NCBI GenBank assembly: GCA_002105175.1
Contig: MCGE01000001.1
Span: 930,001-994,000, forward strand
DNA length: 64,000 nucleotides
Direction: 5' to 3'
Source of the DNA: Absidia repens
Taxonomy: Eukaryota > Mucoromycota > Mucoromycetes > Mucorales > Cunninghamellaceae
Part shown: piece after piece, positions 1 to 12,020 of the stretch
Layout: every line of letters starts with the position of its first letter
Numbering within the stretch: position 1 is the first letter of the stretch
Translations under genes and position numbers: made by a program
The notes under the pieces: model-generated
The model's input: only the letters and a program-made list of their open reading frames with translations
Databases searched by the model: none
What the model was told of the DNA's origin: nothing

Positions 1-2382
1 AAACGAAGGTATCACTCACGATGAAAACCGACCAGCACAGGATGGTGATGACTACAAGGAAACACTCTCGAATTATGGCTCATCGGAATCCTTTAAAGAT
101 TTGAAACATCGCAACAGCAATGACAATCACCTTCATGAACACCAACAGCAACAACACCAGCAGGAACAGCAACAACAGCAACAGCAACAACAACAGTTAG
201 ATAATTTATCGATCGACGATTCTGGACAATTACGGTATTATGGTAAATCATCTGGATTCGACATGCTACGCAACTTCAAGACAGCAAAAAACGAATCGGT
301 GCACTTCAATTTCAATGATATCAAAGCAAAGCGAAAACTACAGCTAGGCTCAGCAGGTACAAACTCAACAGTTGATCCATTTGAACGCCCGCCTGATGAT
401 CTCTCTCAACACCTTCTCGACTTATATTTCAACACCTTTTACCCTTGGCTTCCAATTATACACAAGGACTCGTTTATGGAAAGGATATCATCGAAGGACA
501 ATCCACCCCCTGCGCTTTTACTGAATGCTATCTATGCTGTTGCTTCACGTGTGTCCAGTGATATTCGTGTACGTTCAGTGGCTGACCAACCTGATACCGC
601 CGGTGATATTTTTTTTGAACGGGCTCGACTATTGATGGATTTTGAATGGGATGATTTCAAGGTCTATACCGTACAGTCGTTATTGTTAATGAGCAGTCAT
701 CAAAACGGTGCTTTGAAAACAGTTCGTGGTTGGCTCTACAGTGGGATGGTAAGAACAAGCACACAAACGCAAGTATAATTTGGTACTTAGTGCTTTCATT
801 TTTTCTTTTATAGGCTTTTCGAATGGCTCAAAACCTTGGACTGCATCGTAATTGCGAAAGTTGGGCATTGACTGATGTTGAAAAAGAAGAACGGAAACGA
901 TGTTTTTATTGCTGCTTGATTGTTGACAGAATTACCTCGACCATGCATGGGCGATCACCAGTTTTAGACGAACGGGATTATGATGCGCTTTATCCAACCT
1001 ACGAAGACAAGGATAAAAATGGACAATCACTGCACATCATGGAAGGCTTCCATCATTTGATCAAGCTTTGTGAGCTACTAGGTGATGTACTACGTGAACT
1101 TTATATGGTACGTGGGCGGAAACAACTCTCAATGATGGCTTGTCCTGATGCAACATTATCAAATTTGGATCGTGGACTCAACAAGTGGATGGCGAAATTA
1201 CCTGCGTCAATGCAATATAGACCCCCAAATACTCGCCTGGCAGAACGGAGCAAAGCACCAGCTCTTCAATTATGTCAACTACACATGCTATTTTACACTA
1301 CTTTGATTCTACTTCACCGGCCTTTTATCCCCGGACCATCAACCACAGCAGCACCCTCTGTCTTCCCTTCAGCATCTATATGTACCTTCGCAGCGAACAA
1401 AATATTGGACATCTCTGAATCTCTTCTCGCCGATGGACTCCTGATTAAAGTCAACAACTATGCGCTCTACTTTATGTTTACCGCTGGTATTATCTTTATC
1501 CACAACGCTCAGTCATCCGACAGTATGTTTGCTTTTGAAGCCAAAATCAGCATCAACAAGATTATGCGCGCTATGGACGAAGTTGAGAAAACATGGTCGA
1601 CATCAGCACGGCACTGCAATATTCTTGGGGCACTGGCTGGACTGCGGGATATCGATTTACGAAATGTGGACGAAAGCTACTCCCGCCAAAAACCGGGTAA
1701 TGAATCTCTTCCTCCTCTCTCGATTGCCGTACCAAATTCACCCGAGCCCATGGATAATCAAGAGCAGCAACAACATTTGGAGAACTCAATTCAATCACCG
1801 GCATCACACTCATCCTCAACCGCTACAGAAAGGTCACCATTATCATCTTCATTACATACCTTTTCAACAAAGACCCCATCAACATCGACGACTCTGGATG
1901 AATCATACACCAAATATTATACAGACAACAATTTCACATCGCATCATTGCTCGCTACCATTACCTGTGTCCTCTTCTTCGGTAGAATCGACACATCCAGC
2001 CTCAACACCAGTACCAGTACCAGCCCCTGATCCAATGCCAATGGTAATGGACACCTCATTGCATCATCAAAACAACACATCATCTGAATCAACATCATTA
2101 TCATATTTTCCTCTGCCAACGACCTCAAAACCCTCGACCCACGCAATCACGTCACAGCAGCAACACAATCAACACCAGCAGCAACCTTTTGATCCCAACG
2201 CTACTGCCTTTTGGGGTATACCTTCCTCCTTTGACATTCAAGAATGGAATTCGTATCTTAGTGACCAAGCACATAGAATCAATCCCATGATGATGCCTCC
2301 TGTTATCGAACAAGATCAAATCGGAACAACACCAAATATCCTCTCCCAAGAATTGGCACCAACTAAACAAGAACCATCTTAG
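1..2382 (+). CDS. Fungal-specific transcription factor (fungal_trans domain), 5' end missing
   Basis: Two exons are visible, <1..748 and 814..2382, joined in phase 0 by a 65-bp GTAAGA...TAG intron. The reading frame is open to base 2, so the start and the expected N-terminal Zn2Cys6 DNA-binding cluster lie upstream of the window. The visible 771 residues contain a poly-Q stretch, then the fungal_trans middle-homology region (FNTFYPWLPIIHKDSF, GWLYSGMAFRMAQNLGLHR across the splice, ERKRCFYCCLIVDR, LILLHRPFI). A Ser/Thr/Pro/Gln-rich C-terminal tail typical of activation regions follows. The family is nuclear and regulates metabolic genes (xlnR and cutinase-factor type). The exact target is unknown. 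Class confident; DNA-binding part not seen. Confidence 0.92.
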
Positions 2383-2596
2383 ACAACGATCCATACATTA
2401 GCTTAGCGAATCAAGTAGTGTCAGTATCCCCACTATTAGTTATTAGAATCTAGATATATATCATATGTCAAACCCCACCGCCTACTTTTGTCCAATAAAT
2501 GAATACCCATTTCTTTCAAATAATACAAAATTCCTGTTTTATCGTACATGTATATACATGTATCTCTCACTCTCTCTGTGTGTGTTTGTGTGTATG

Positions 2597-2627
<31 letters not shown>

Positions 2628-2851
2628 TTGCTATTGTATATATGCGTATCACTACGTAATTTAATATATTCTAACCGTCTCTTCACATTTACCACTGCCA
2701 AAGTCAAAAAGCAAAAACAAAACGCCCTTTCAATCAACAACTCCAATCACATCACACCAAAGCATCCATCAATTAAAGACCAAAGACAAAAAATCATGAT
2801 GATTTATATTTTTATTCAAATGTAAAAAGACAAAATAATAAGGGGACTAAT
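2383..2851. other. Convergent intergenic region with TG/TA microsatellite
   Basis: This gap separates the 3' ends of the transcription factor (+) and RPS10 (-). It holds an AATAAA-like signal near 2492 and an alternating TG/TA microsatellite at about 2576-2640. No gene is seen. Confidence 0.6.
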
Positions 2852-3613
2852 TTATTCGCGACGACCACGGCCTACAAATATGGAAGAAAAGAGATGAACA
2901 TTAATCATCGTAGTCAAAACACAGTTTTCTTTATTGACGAGTTACTTACCGAATCCACCACGGAATTCAGGCTTGAAGTCACCAGAAGCACCTTCCTTGC
3001 GACGGTAATCATCACGATCACCACGGGGACCACGGCCACCTTCACGACCTTCACCGACTATATACCAAAAAAAAAAAAGTTCCAAGTATTAGTGCCTTTC
3101 CCAGTCACCCAGCATATCCTTTTTAATAAACTTACAAGCGCGACGAGGAGCAGCAGGACGAGCAGCCTTCTTCAAAGTAGCGGGCACGATTTCAGTAGGC
3201 AAGTTGAGGTCTATATCAAAGGAAAAAATAAAAACGACAAACATGATTAGTATGGTCAATGCTTTAATTGTCACTTATCAAAATAATTTAATACACTTAC
3301 ATTCGCGGAGATAATCGATACCTTCATCAGTGAGGGTGTAGTAGTAGAATTGCCACGAGAATTGAGTCTTGACAAAGCCCTTGGAGGTCAAAGATTGCAT
3401 GGACTTGATGACTTCGAGGTTGGGCACATCAATTTCGGGATGCTTGGCGAGGTTGAAGTCCTTGGCAGCGACTAAGGCACCGTCTATAGATCATAAAAAA
3501 AAACAAGTTGTTCAGTTAGCAATGTATCCACCTGACTAGAGGATAAATCAAGACAACATACCTTTGAAGAGGGTTTCGTAAATGGCCTTTCGGTTTTCCT
3601 TTTGAATAAGCAT
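2852..3613 (-). CDS. RPS10: 40S ribosomal protein S10 (eS10)
   Basis: Five exons on the minus strand: 3613-3562, 3483-3301, 3210-3136, 3057-2950 and 2871-2852. All join in phase to give 145 aa, the usual eS10 length. The N-terminal plectin/S10 domain is clear (start [17 protein letters not shown], then [13 protein letters not shown] and [20 protein letters not shown]). [15 protein letters not shown] stretch and a Gly/Arg-rich tail ending GRGRRE follow. eS10 sits on the 40S head and acts in translation. A further intron appears to split the 5' UTR (see 3630-3908). Very secure call. Confidence 0.97.
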
Positions 3614-3629
3614 AATTGTTGATGGAGGT

Positions 3630-3908
3630 CTATAAAATATTGTAAAAGATAATATCTGTCAGTCAACCGATGAACCAAAATCGCCAGTCATTCGAATCGA
3701 TCGGTCTCCTTTTTTCTTTTTTTGTATATCTATACCTTTATCACTACAAAACTCGAACGAATCCTATCAAATATAGCATATAAAGGGGTTATAAGTATAC
3801 ATATTTATTTCATAATAATATGAAAAGAAAAGGCATGGTATGATCCATAATAGATGGATGAATGAATGAATGGATGAATGGATGGATGGATCAGGGCACT
3901 TCACTTAC
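3630..3908 (-). other. Probable 5' UTR intron of RPS10
   Basis: Sixteen bases upstream of the RPS10 ATG, the minus strand shows a pyrimidine-poor but canonical TTTATAG acceptor. A GTAAGTGA donor lies 279 bp further upstream. Leader introns are common in fungal ribosomal protein genes. This is inferred from splice signals only; RNA reads would settle it. Confidence 0.55.
3850..3892 (+). repeat. GGAT/GAAT tetranucleotide microsatellite
   Basis: This is a run of about ten GATG/GAAT tetranucleotide units inside the inferred RPS10 leader intron. A similar CATC-type run lies at 8863-8892 inside the inferred RPL10 leader intron. Confidence 0.8.
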
Positions 3909-4379
3909 GGATGCTGTGGAGGAAGAGAAGGATGTTAAATGTTATGTGCTGGCTAGTTGATTTTTGCTCCAAAATATTAAATCCCCGAAATTCTTTATTC
4001 GGCGGATCTCCAGAGAAAAAAAACTTCGTCACAAAATTCATTATATTGGTCAGTGCACTAAAGGGTATCCTTTATTTCCTCGACAAAATGTGGCCAAATA
4101 AAAGTATATCTCGGTAGATCTTGCCCAATATATTATATTCTATACCCAACATGTTATTGGATTATATTCTTCAAACCCACCTAGTTATTATTGTTATTAC
4201 ACTTGTGCCAAATATTTTAGAATATCGCAGCATCTATTAGAGAATTAGTATTCATTTTTTCCTTTTATCATAAATAATAAACACACTAGCGTTCCGTCGA
4301 AATTTTTAGAAGTACATACAGCAGAACTGAGCATGACGGGTGATCGATTTCACCTCATACCTTGCACGATTACGTCAGT

Positions 4380-5304
4380 TTTTATTTACACGCACATGAA
4401 TACAGTGTTGGTATAACCCATTCGATAAGACAAATTAAACTTATGAGGGAGGATTTAAGGTAAAAGGATAAGCCATATTTTATTTTGATAATGATATAAA
4501 CCATCGAAATTAAACTATATTACTACATGTAGTTTACTGATAATATCGTGCCATGGCACCTTTCCAATGGTAATGTGTATAGGATTGTGGAGTGTATCGC
4601 GGATGGGGATATTGTTTAGAATAACCATAACGTGAAGGTAAACTAGTTCAAATTAATCAGGGCATTATAAGTTGTTCTACTGTGAGTACTGATGCACATA
4701 CAGTGAGTGATAAATTATTCCGCAGTGAACGGGTTAATCTGAACTACATATATAGATAGAACTATTCTATCATGGCGACAAAGACTCCAAGAAAAGAGAC
4801 TAACCACGCTTCCAATGCGGAATGGTGGTAGTTACTGTCATTGGAAGATGATGATAACGACGCATAGCATAGATATTCTGGAGGATTTCCTTTTTTGTAT
4901 TGGGCGCAAAAAAATCACACAAAAGCACCAGAAAAATATTTTTAAATCCCGTAGACGTGAATTTTATTTTCCTCCTTTTTTTTTTTTATTCTTCCTTCTT
5001 TTTCATCACCATTCAAATTCTTTAAGGATATGGTGATCTTAGATTGATGTCAGGTCTAGTTTAGAGAGGGTTTCAGCTTAGGGATTACAAAATGCATGGG
5101 GAAACCCTTTCATTTTTAATCTAAGATTTAGAAGGTCATTAATTGGCGTTTTGAAGCCGTCATTAGCTTAGCTTAGCTTGGTTTAGTTTGTCCATAGTTT
5201 GTATTTACATCTCAACAATTAATACTGTTCAATAAAACATATATCGTTTTGCTTGCTTCAATGAAAACTGTCTGATTGGTATATCTTATCGATTGTGTAA
5301 TAGA

Positions 5305-5337
<33 letters not shown>

Positions 5338-5840
5338 CCCTGTCACTATCCCGCTTGTTTAGTGTTGGCTGCTGTTATGCCTCAATAAATTTTATACCTT
5401 TAATCTTTCTCGTGTATTATATAGTATATTAGCCCCCATTTCATAATATAGCCTTTGTATTAATGGTACCTGCCCTTCAAGTTTCGCATCAGTCTCCCTC
5501 TTGCTTCCTCTCAATACATCCTTTTATTAAATCCCTAGTTAAAATAAACTGCTCTTCCTTAGTTTTAGTATCTGCCAATATGCCTCAATAAAATATGCTT
5601 TTTTATTAATAGCTGTGTGACCCATTGTATAATAAACATGTAGCTTATTGTAGTTGTTTTTGGATACCCTACCAAACACTGGCACTTTAGTTGACCCACC
5701 GCCTCTTACAGTACTGTACTGTGTACCTGATTTTACGATACCTACAACAGCGATATCATGCTGACAAAGCTTAAGAATACTATTTCCTTCTGTTTTCAAT
5801 CTTTTCAAACAAGAGACAAAATACAGTAATAATACAACAA
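4380..5840 (-). repeat. Dispersed intergenic repeat, copy 1
   Basis: This is one of about ten related copies in the window. Minus means opposite to the copies at 52 and 61 kb. It carries the AAATCCCG..ACGTG block at about 4938, then a pyrimidine-rich stretch. The conserved hairpin follows at about 5064-5111, and the CTTAG/TAGTTTGTCCATAGTTTG block at about 5165-5205. A 29-T run is at 5309-5337. The left part (4480-4900) matches the far part of the copies at 40, 53 and 62 kb. There is no coding capacity. Boundaries are approximate. Confidence 0.75.
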
Positions 5841-6086
5841 TGATCTTTTATTAAAAAAAAAAAAAGGTATACAAAAAGACTATCAACTAATCGATACGAT
5901 AAAATGAGACAGAGTATAAATAAACTACAGACTAGCGAGTATTTAAAATGAAGGAGTGTGGAAACGGGGGAAACAAAAAGGGAGAGAGGGAGAGAGAGAG
6001 AATAACTAAACTAAAACTGTACCGGCAGTTTCCTTGATCCATAAAAAAAAAAAAAAAGGTTCCGACCCAAAAGAGAAGTGATACGA

Positions 6087-7787
6087 TCAGACTCGAAGCT
6101 TCTTTTTCATGCCCTTCCAAAACGTCGACTGCCTCTGTGTGTCATCCCAATCACTTTCGAATGCTGATGAAGATCGATCGGACCATTTCGATGATGATCC
6201 TGTTGTTGTTGTGGGCGCCAATGATGCTCTCTTCAGTTGTTGCTGATGCTGTAACCTTTCCAAAGCCGCATGATCCCATACTTCCAAATGATCCATTTCT
6301 TTGCTGATTGAGAGGCGATTTATTAGCTGCTCAGTATATTGCCGATGCGAATCATCCATCATTGTTTCTTCCGTCAAATAATAGCTAGCGGGCGCTTGGA
6401 GTAAGAGCATCTCCATAGAAGGTGTCAATACGTTTTCATTCAGTTCATCATCAGAGGTCAAGCCATGTGGTGAAGGGTGTTCGGTGATTTCATTGGCTGT
6501 ATGATCCACTTGAGCCGAGACGCCAACGAGCGGAAGAGCTGGAAGGGGCGAGCTTGGTGGCGGTCCAGTAGGAGGTGGAATACTATTGCTTGACCTTGAT
6601 AGCATCTTATCCATTGATACAGTACCAGGCACAATTGTTGATCGATCCACTATTTGGTCAAATTGTTGATTTTCCATATCGGTTCTGTGATTCCGTCGTT
6701 CATCCTTGTATTTTCGGATCAGGTCGTTCTTGTCCGCCAATTGTAGCATCATCTTTTCAATCTTTTCGTCGATCTGTAATTGCTGTTGGTGACATTGTTG
6801 CTTGAATGCTTCCATCATCGCAGCCAGATTTTTGGTTTCGTCTTGACTAGATTCCAATTCATTGCAAAGTGACACAATCCGTTTTTCGTATCCAGTTCTG
6901 CTGGCCCGAAGTTTCTCCAATTCTTGTCGCAAGTCCACCATTTCATCTTGTATCGCCGTTTTCTTATCCATGTCATCAACACCTTCGTGTAGGCAATCAT
7001 CGTCCTTGCTGTTGCGTTGTTGTCGTAATCGGTCATTTTCCAATAAAACTGAAGATAAAGCAAATTCCAGTTCATGAATTATTTGATCTTGCTTTAACAC
7101 CACGGTCGACAGTTGCTGTGCTTTGACTACTTCTGCCTCTTTCTGCGTCAGTGCCTTTTCCATGATTTGCTGTGTTGAATGTTCCATTTGCTGCTGTTCA
7201 AGACGGCATGACGCTAGTTCTTCTTCTGTGTGTTGAATTTGCTGTGCCATGTGCTTGTACTGATTGATAAGGGAGGTGTGATTGTCTATGTGGAATAATG
7301 CTGCATCATTTCCTTCACTATCGTCCTTGTTGCTGTGGTTCAAAACGTCGTGTGTGTTGACCTCCGTCCTGTAATCCCGATTTTGTGATTTTCGTAAAGG
7401 CAGACCAGCATTGTTAGTAATGTCTGAAGGAGAAGCCATTGGTGCATCATCATAAAGCATAGTCTGTTTTGTTGAAATCCGAATCACGCCATCAGTGTGC
7501 AAATCAGCGGCCCCTGAAGATGTTGGTTTCCGCCCAGCACGATTGGAATGACTGTTGGCAGAGGAAGGTGTAAGTGAAGAGTTCGGTGGCAACGCAGGGG
7601 CCAATACATAATTGTCTTGAGAATCGAAAGTTTTGTTGAGTACCGCGACCACACCCCGAGTTTTCAGTTGCTGCAGTTCTCGTTCCCTATCTGCGTTGCG
7701 TCTAGTTACGTTGGTTTTGCCGTTGGAAGGGGTAGAAGGTCGCCCTGACCGAGGAGGTAAAAGAGTCCCATTAGCAGATTCCATCAA
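6087..7787 (-). CDS. Unrecognised coiled-coil protein, 566 aa
   Basis: This is a single uninterrupted ORF of 566 codons starting MMESANG and ending STFWKGMKKKLRV. I do not recognise the family. Residues 1-170 are low-complexity, Ser/Pro/Thr-rich and basic, with a possibly conserved block RERELQQLKTRGVVAVLNKTF near residue 35. Residues about 178-375 are Gln/Glu/Lys/Leu-rich with heptad character and should form long coiled coils. Residues 400-450 are Pro-rich. The last 20 residues are basic and aromatic. Such architecture is common in cytoskeletal, polarity or spindle adaptor proteins, but no function can be assigned. It lies upstream of copy 1 of the repeat and is read in the same direction as RPL10. 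Confidence 0.85.
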   Translation of the reverse strand: MMESANGTLLPPRSGRPSTPSNGKTNVTRRNADRERELQQLKTRGVVAVLNKTFDSQDNYVLAPALPPNSSLTPSSANSHSNRAGRKPTSSGAADLHTDGVIRISTKQTMLYDDAPMASPSDITNNAGLPLRKSQNRDYRTEVNTHDVLNHSNKDDSEGNDAALFHIDNHTSLINQYKHMAQQIQHTEEELASCRLEQQQMEHSTQQIMEKALTQKEAEVVKAQQLSTVVLKQDQIIHELEFALSSVLLENDRLRQQRNSKDDDCLHEGVDDMDKKTAIQDEMVDLRQELEKLRASRTGYEKRIVSLCNELESSQDETKNLAAMMEAFKQQCHQQQLQIDEKIEKMMLQLADKNDLIRKYKDERRNHRTDMENQQFDQIVDRSTIVPGTVSMDKMLSRSSNSIPPPTGPPPSSPLPALPLVGVSAQVDHTANEITEHPSPHGLTSDDELNENVLTPSMEMLLLQAPASYYLTEETMMDDSHRQYTEQLINRLSISKEMDHLEVWDHAALERLQHQQQLKRASLAPTTTTGSSSKWSDRSSSAFESDWDDTQRQSTFWKGMKKKLRV

Positions 7788-8117
7788 AATGTTGTTGTAT
7801 AAATGAAAGAAGGGTGAATATTGGGTAAAGGAGAGACAAATAAGTATTTTCTAAATATGAGGAGAGAAAAAAAGAAATAGCGAAATTAAAAAAAATTAAA
7901 GCAATTGCGGGTTTTGAATTAATCAAGTTTCCCAAACGTGTTCCAGACTGTTCACATTGAGTTCCTAATAAACAATCCATGTGCTCGATACCATATTACA
8001 CAAAAGACACACAATCAAAAAGTGAAGTAAAAATGTTCAATTTCTTTATTTTCTTGAAAAAAAAAGGAAGGGGGAAGAATCACTAAACTAAAAAGATATA
8101 CAAAATCCAAAGACTAT
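7788..8117. other. Short intergenic region, promoter of the coiled-coil gene and RPL10 3' end
   Basis: This stretch is AT-rich. On the minus strand an AATAAAG signal (about 8040-8050) fits the RPL10 3' end. No gene is seen. Confidence 0.55.
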
Positions 8118-8768
8118 CTAAACGCGAGAAGCCATGTCAAAGTAGTTGGTGAGGGCACCCTTTTGAGGAACAAACTTGACGTAACAACCATCGGGGAGGA
8201 GCTTGCCTTCAGCACGAGCAGTGACATAGTCTTCACGAGCAAGAGGAGTGAAACCCCACTTCTTGGAGATAATGATCTTTTGTTGACCAGGGAACTTGTA
8301 CTTGCAACGTCTCAAAGCTTCAATGACAGTAGCCTTGTTGGAGTCCTTGGAGCGAACAGAGAAGATGATTTGACCAATGTTGACACGAGCGACCAAACCG
8401 TTAGGCTTACCGAAAGCACCACGCATACCAGTTTGCAATCTATCAGCACCAGCACAAGACAACATTTTGTTGATACGGACAACGTGGTAAGGGTGAACAC
8501 GGATACGCATGTGGAAGGAGTCCTTGCCGGAAGTCTTGGTCATGTACTTGTTACAACAGATACGACCGGCTTCAAGAGCTTCAGCAGACAATTGTTCATA
8601 TTCGTTGGACACCAAGTGAATACAGAGAGGGAAATCGTCAACATGAGCCTTCTTGCGACCCAAATCGTAAATTCTGATCTTGGCGTCGGGGACACCACGA
8701 CAGTAACGAGACTTGGGATAAGGCTTGTTCTTACAGTAACGGTAGCAACGAGCAGGACGGCGACCCAT
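8118..8768 (-). CDS. RPL10: 60S ribosomal protein L10 (uL16)
   Basis: One coding exon gives 216 aa, the family length. It starts [21 protein letters not shown] and contains the uL16 signatures [26 protein letters not shown] and VRSKDSNK. The protein sits near the peptidyl-transferase centre, and its late loading is a quality check in 60S maturation. The ATG directly follows a CTTGTTTATTTGTAG acceptor with a perfect TACTAAC branch point on the minus strand, so the leader is very probably spliced (8771-8990). The strongly coding-like frame on the opposite strand is only a shadow of this highly biased gene. Confidence 0.97.
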   Translation of the reverse strand: MGRRPARCYRYCKNKPYPKSRYCRGVPDAKIRIYDLGRKKAHVDDFPLCIHLVSNEYEQLSAEALEAGRICCNKYMTKTSGKDSFHMRIRVHPYHVVRINKMLSCAGADRLQTGMRGAFGKPNGLVARVNIGQIIFSVRSKDSNKATVIEALRRCKYKFPGQQKIIISKKWGFTPLAREDYVTARAEGKLLPDGCYVKFVPQKGALTNYFDMASRV

Positions 8769-8770
8769 GG

Positions 8771-8990
8771 CTACAAATAAACAAGTAACTAGTTAGTACT
8801 CCAATGGCTACAAATGTATTTTTTTTCTTGGTTCCAAGTTATCCCACATACAGATCCATGCCATCCATCCATTCATCCATCCATCCATCCGCCCTCAAAC
8901 CATTCCATCCGTATCCTACAATTTGCCCTTCTATTGCATGTATGCACATCTATGATGACCGATCCCTGATATTTTTCAATCGCTGCTTAC
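8771..8990 (-). other. Probable 5' UTR intron of RPL10
   Basis: A TAG acceptor ends two bases before the ATG, a TACTAAC branch point lies upstream of it, and a GTAAGC donor is at 8990. The predicted intron is 220 bp. It holds a CATC tetranucleotide repeat at about 8863-8892. This is inferred from splice signals. Confidence 0.6.
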
Positions 8991-10016
8991 CAAGTACAGT
9001 TGATGGAAAAGAGAAAGAATAAAAAATGAACAGGCCCACTGCTCCTTTTTGATAGACTGACGAAAAAATTCATAATTTACACTCCGCTTTGGATCACATT
9101 TTCCACGCTGTGTTAGTCAGACTTTCGATCCAATTATTCATGAACAGGCTTAAAGCCTAGTTGGCAAGAGCTGAAGAATTGCGGTGATCACTTTTTTTTT
9201 TTTTTTTTTTTACCTTGCAATGTTATACGAAAACCCTTCGCCTTTTTTTTTACACTGTCACTTTTTATCCGATATATACTTCCAAAAACACTTTATGTGG
9301 AAGAGATGTTGCCCAGGAAATGGGTTTATTAGAATATCTGGTTAGCACAAATACGTACAAACTATTTATTAGGTAATCTACAATTAGCTCTTTCTCTTAT
9401 CTCAGGCACAAGCAGAGAAATCGTTCTTTGATATCATAATGAACCGGCCATATACTTTTACTATGATGTAAGCTCGGTTTTGCTAATGAAAATTTCACAC
9501 CTAAAAAAAAAAAAAAACAAAAAACTCTTCAGCTTTCCCATGCCCAAAAGCAACCATATTCTTAACAAAGAGATATGTCCAAAAGAAAGTTTGTTGAACT
9601 ATAGTGCTTTATAACCCCCCGCTTTTTTTCTCACTCTTTGCAAAGTGATACTGTTTTACAGCAAACAGCCGATATACTATAAAAGCATTAATAAGAGCTA
9701 CTTTAATGAAATATATCACACAAATTCAGCGGCCATTATACAGTGTACATATTTTTTAATTGTCAGAAGAGAAAAAAATGCCATCCACATCATACGCATT
9801 TATCAAGATAAACTGATGCATAAAAGGCTAAAGAATATTTTTACCAACTGGGTAAGGTTCAAGCGAAATAATCAGCGTTCTGTACACACTGTATGGCAGT
9901 ATGTACATACCAAAATTTTGGTATTGTTTCTGGGTTTAAAAATTGAGTCCTATAAGAATTCCGCCCCCTCCAAAAAAAAAAAATAGGCTCAATGAGCTTT
10001 CTTTCCCTACAGTATC
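8991..10016. other. Divergent intergenic region RPL10 / RAI1
   Basis: This AT-rich region serves as promoter for RPL10 (-) and RAI1 (+). It contains homopolymer tracts (T run at about 9191-9211, A runs near 9504 and 9970). I see no gene, no tRNA and no copy of the dispersed repeat. Confidence 0.5.
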
Positions 10017-11637
10017 ATGTCAAAAAGAAAGTTATCCTTTGATTATTCAACCAAAAATACTCAACCTTTTAACCGAAAAACATTCCCAGTATTACATACC
10101 GACAGATATGCTGGATCTTCACCAGTATACAAGCAACCTAGAGAAATCAATTCTTATAGTATAGATGCTGATCGACGCGTTTGGTTTGATGATAGGGAAC
10201 TGGTAAGACAAAACAGACACTTGTACGTCTCGTTACATAGGCTCATTTTATTTTATTTATTTAGAAATATTATTTCAAGTTTACGGGACACAATCTAAAT
10301 CTTGGCTTTGACAAGTTTATCAAACGAGACGAAAGTCTGTTGGAACATTTGGATACGTTATTGGATGCAGTGACTGACGCTAGGCGGAAAACTACGAATC
10401 CAAATACGACAAATGCAAACTTTGTAAGTACTTCAAAAGGAAATTAGATGGGAAATTCTCTAACTTATTCTTCTCCAAAAGATTACCTGGCGTGGTATCA
10501 TGACAAAATTACTGTGCACACCATACTGTCGGAACGAGCCTTGGGAACTACGAGCGACAAAATACAATGTAAGTTCTCGGATATATAGTTTTATTGAAAC
10601 TGCAGAGTGGATAGATAGACTATATTGATGACCGCATGTAAAATTTTTGTTCATTAGGATACCATCTTTATTGAAGAACAGACAACTGCTGAGAAGAAGG
10701 AAAAGGAAGCACAGGCTACGGTGCGACAACAACTGATGTCTTATTGGGGTTACAAATTCGAAACCTTATCAACCATCTCCATTCTTCCAAAAACAATCAA
10801 TAGAGACAATTATGAGGAAGTGATTGAAAGTAGGATTCCCGAAGGTGCTGATACGAATGTACAATACTGTGTTGCTGTCAAGACTACACTAGGCAAAAAC
10901 TCGGTGATTATGGGCGCTGAAGTCGATTGCAGTCGAGGTAACCTATATAGAAAAAGAAAAAAAAAGCCATGGCGCACTTGTGATTAATGACTATTTGTAT
11001 TTTACGTGCCAATTTTAGACGAAAAATGTGTAAATGACCCACTTCGGAACTACATAGAACTGAAAACTTCACGATATGTAGAAAATGAAAAACAAAGGCG
11101 GACATACGAAAGGTACAGTATTGCTGGCATTTTGTATTTCCATGACATTTTTTTTTTTACACATACATCTGTTTTTGGTTCTATAGATTCAAGTTACTAA
11201 AATTTTGGGCCCAGTCATTTTTAGCAGGTGTTCCAACGGTGATTGTTGGCTTCAGGGATGATGATGGGTATATCAAAGAAGTGAAGAGTCTCAAGACATT
11301 GGAAATACCACGACAAGTTCGAGGACGACCTGGAATGTGGGTAAGAACGTGGACTCAGTTTATCTTGCAGCCTTGTATGCGAGAAACGTTGCACTGACAT
11401 TTATTTATTTATTCAAAGGATCCATCTGTGTGTTTGAACTTCGCAAATCAAGTATTGGACTGGCTATCTGACAATATTGTTGACAACGATCCAACCGTTA
11501 CTTACTGTATCAAATGGCAACATCCATGGAGGGAATTGGTGATGGAATGCACTGGACATGACAATGTTTTTTTAACAAAGCGCTTCATAGATGGGGAAGT
11601 CAGTAATAATATTGGTGGGCCACGAGCTGACGTTTGA
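10017..11637 (+). CDS. RAI1: RAI1/DXO-family decapping and pyrophosphohydrolase enzyme
   Basis: Seven exons join in phase: 10017-10202, 10265-10423, 10482-10568, 10658-10937, 11019-11112, 11187-11340 and 11419-11637. They give 392 aa, close to yeast Rai1. Signatures are visible in order: PREINSYSIDADRRVWFDDREL, the ITWRGIMTKLLCTPY motif, SYWGYKFETLS, the metal-binding MGAEVDC and YIELKTS motifs split by intron 4, and a C-terminal KWQHPWRELVM. The family hydrolyses unprotected or incompletely capped mRNA 5' ends. In yeast it stabilises the nuclear 5'-3' exonuclease Rat1. The metal ligands (Glu/Asp of GAEVD, Glu-Leu-Lys) are intact, so activity is expected. Confidence 0.95.
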
Positions 11638-12020
11638 TTTTTTGGACGGAATATACTTCATTTAGCATATATCATATAGATTACATTCTATAGGTTAGAT
11701 ATAGATCTGTTATATAATTGTATTTTGCTCTATGAATAAACACACTGTGCAACAAACACTTCTTACATGTATATTGATTCTTCTTTTATTTTATTTTTTG
11801 TGTGTTATGTGTTTATTATTGATTTCATTTGCTTAAACAACGGCGCTGTGCCTTGCGCTAGTGTTGCTCACACTTCCTAGGGCATCATCGTCGTCCCAAG
11901 TTATGGGACTTTTTAATGTCCGAAAGTGCAGTTTTAAAATGTTTTGACCTTTCTATTTTTTTGGCTCGTTGTTCTGCGATCCAACACTTTTGATACACGC
12001 ATCATATTTACAGCCCCAAT
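11638..12020. other. RAI1 3' region and eIF3a promoter
   Basis: This compact 383-bp gap sits between two plus-strand genes. It has an AATAAA signal at about 11736 and a T-rich stretch at 11781-11830. No other feature is seen. Confidence 0.5.

Noticed and set aside
8163..8780. 205-codon plus-strand ORF opposite RPL10
   Set aside because: It is the antisense shadow of the strongly codon-biased RPL10 gene, and its Thr/Ser/Val-rich composition fits no protein family.
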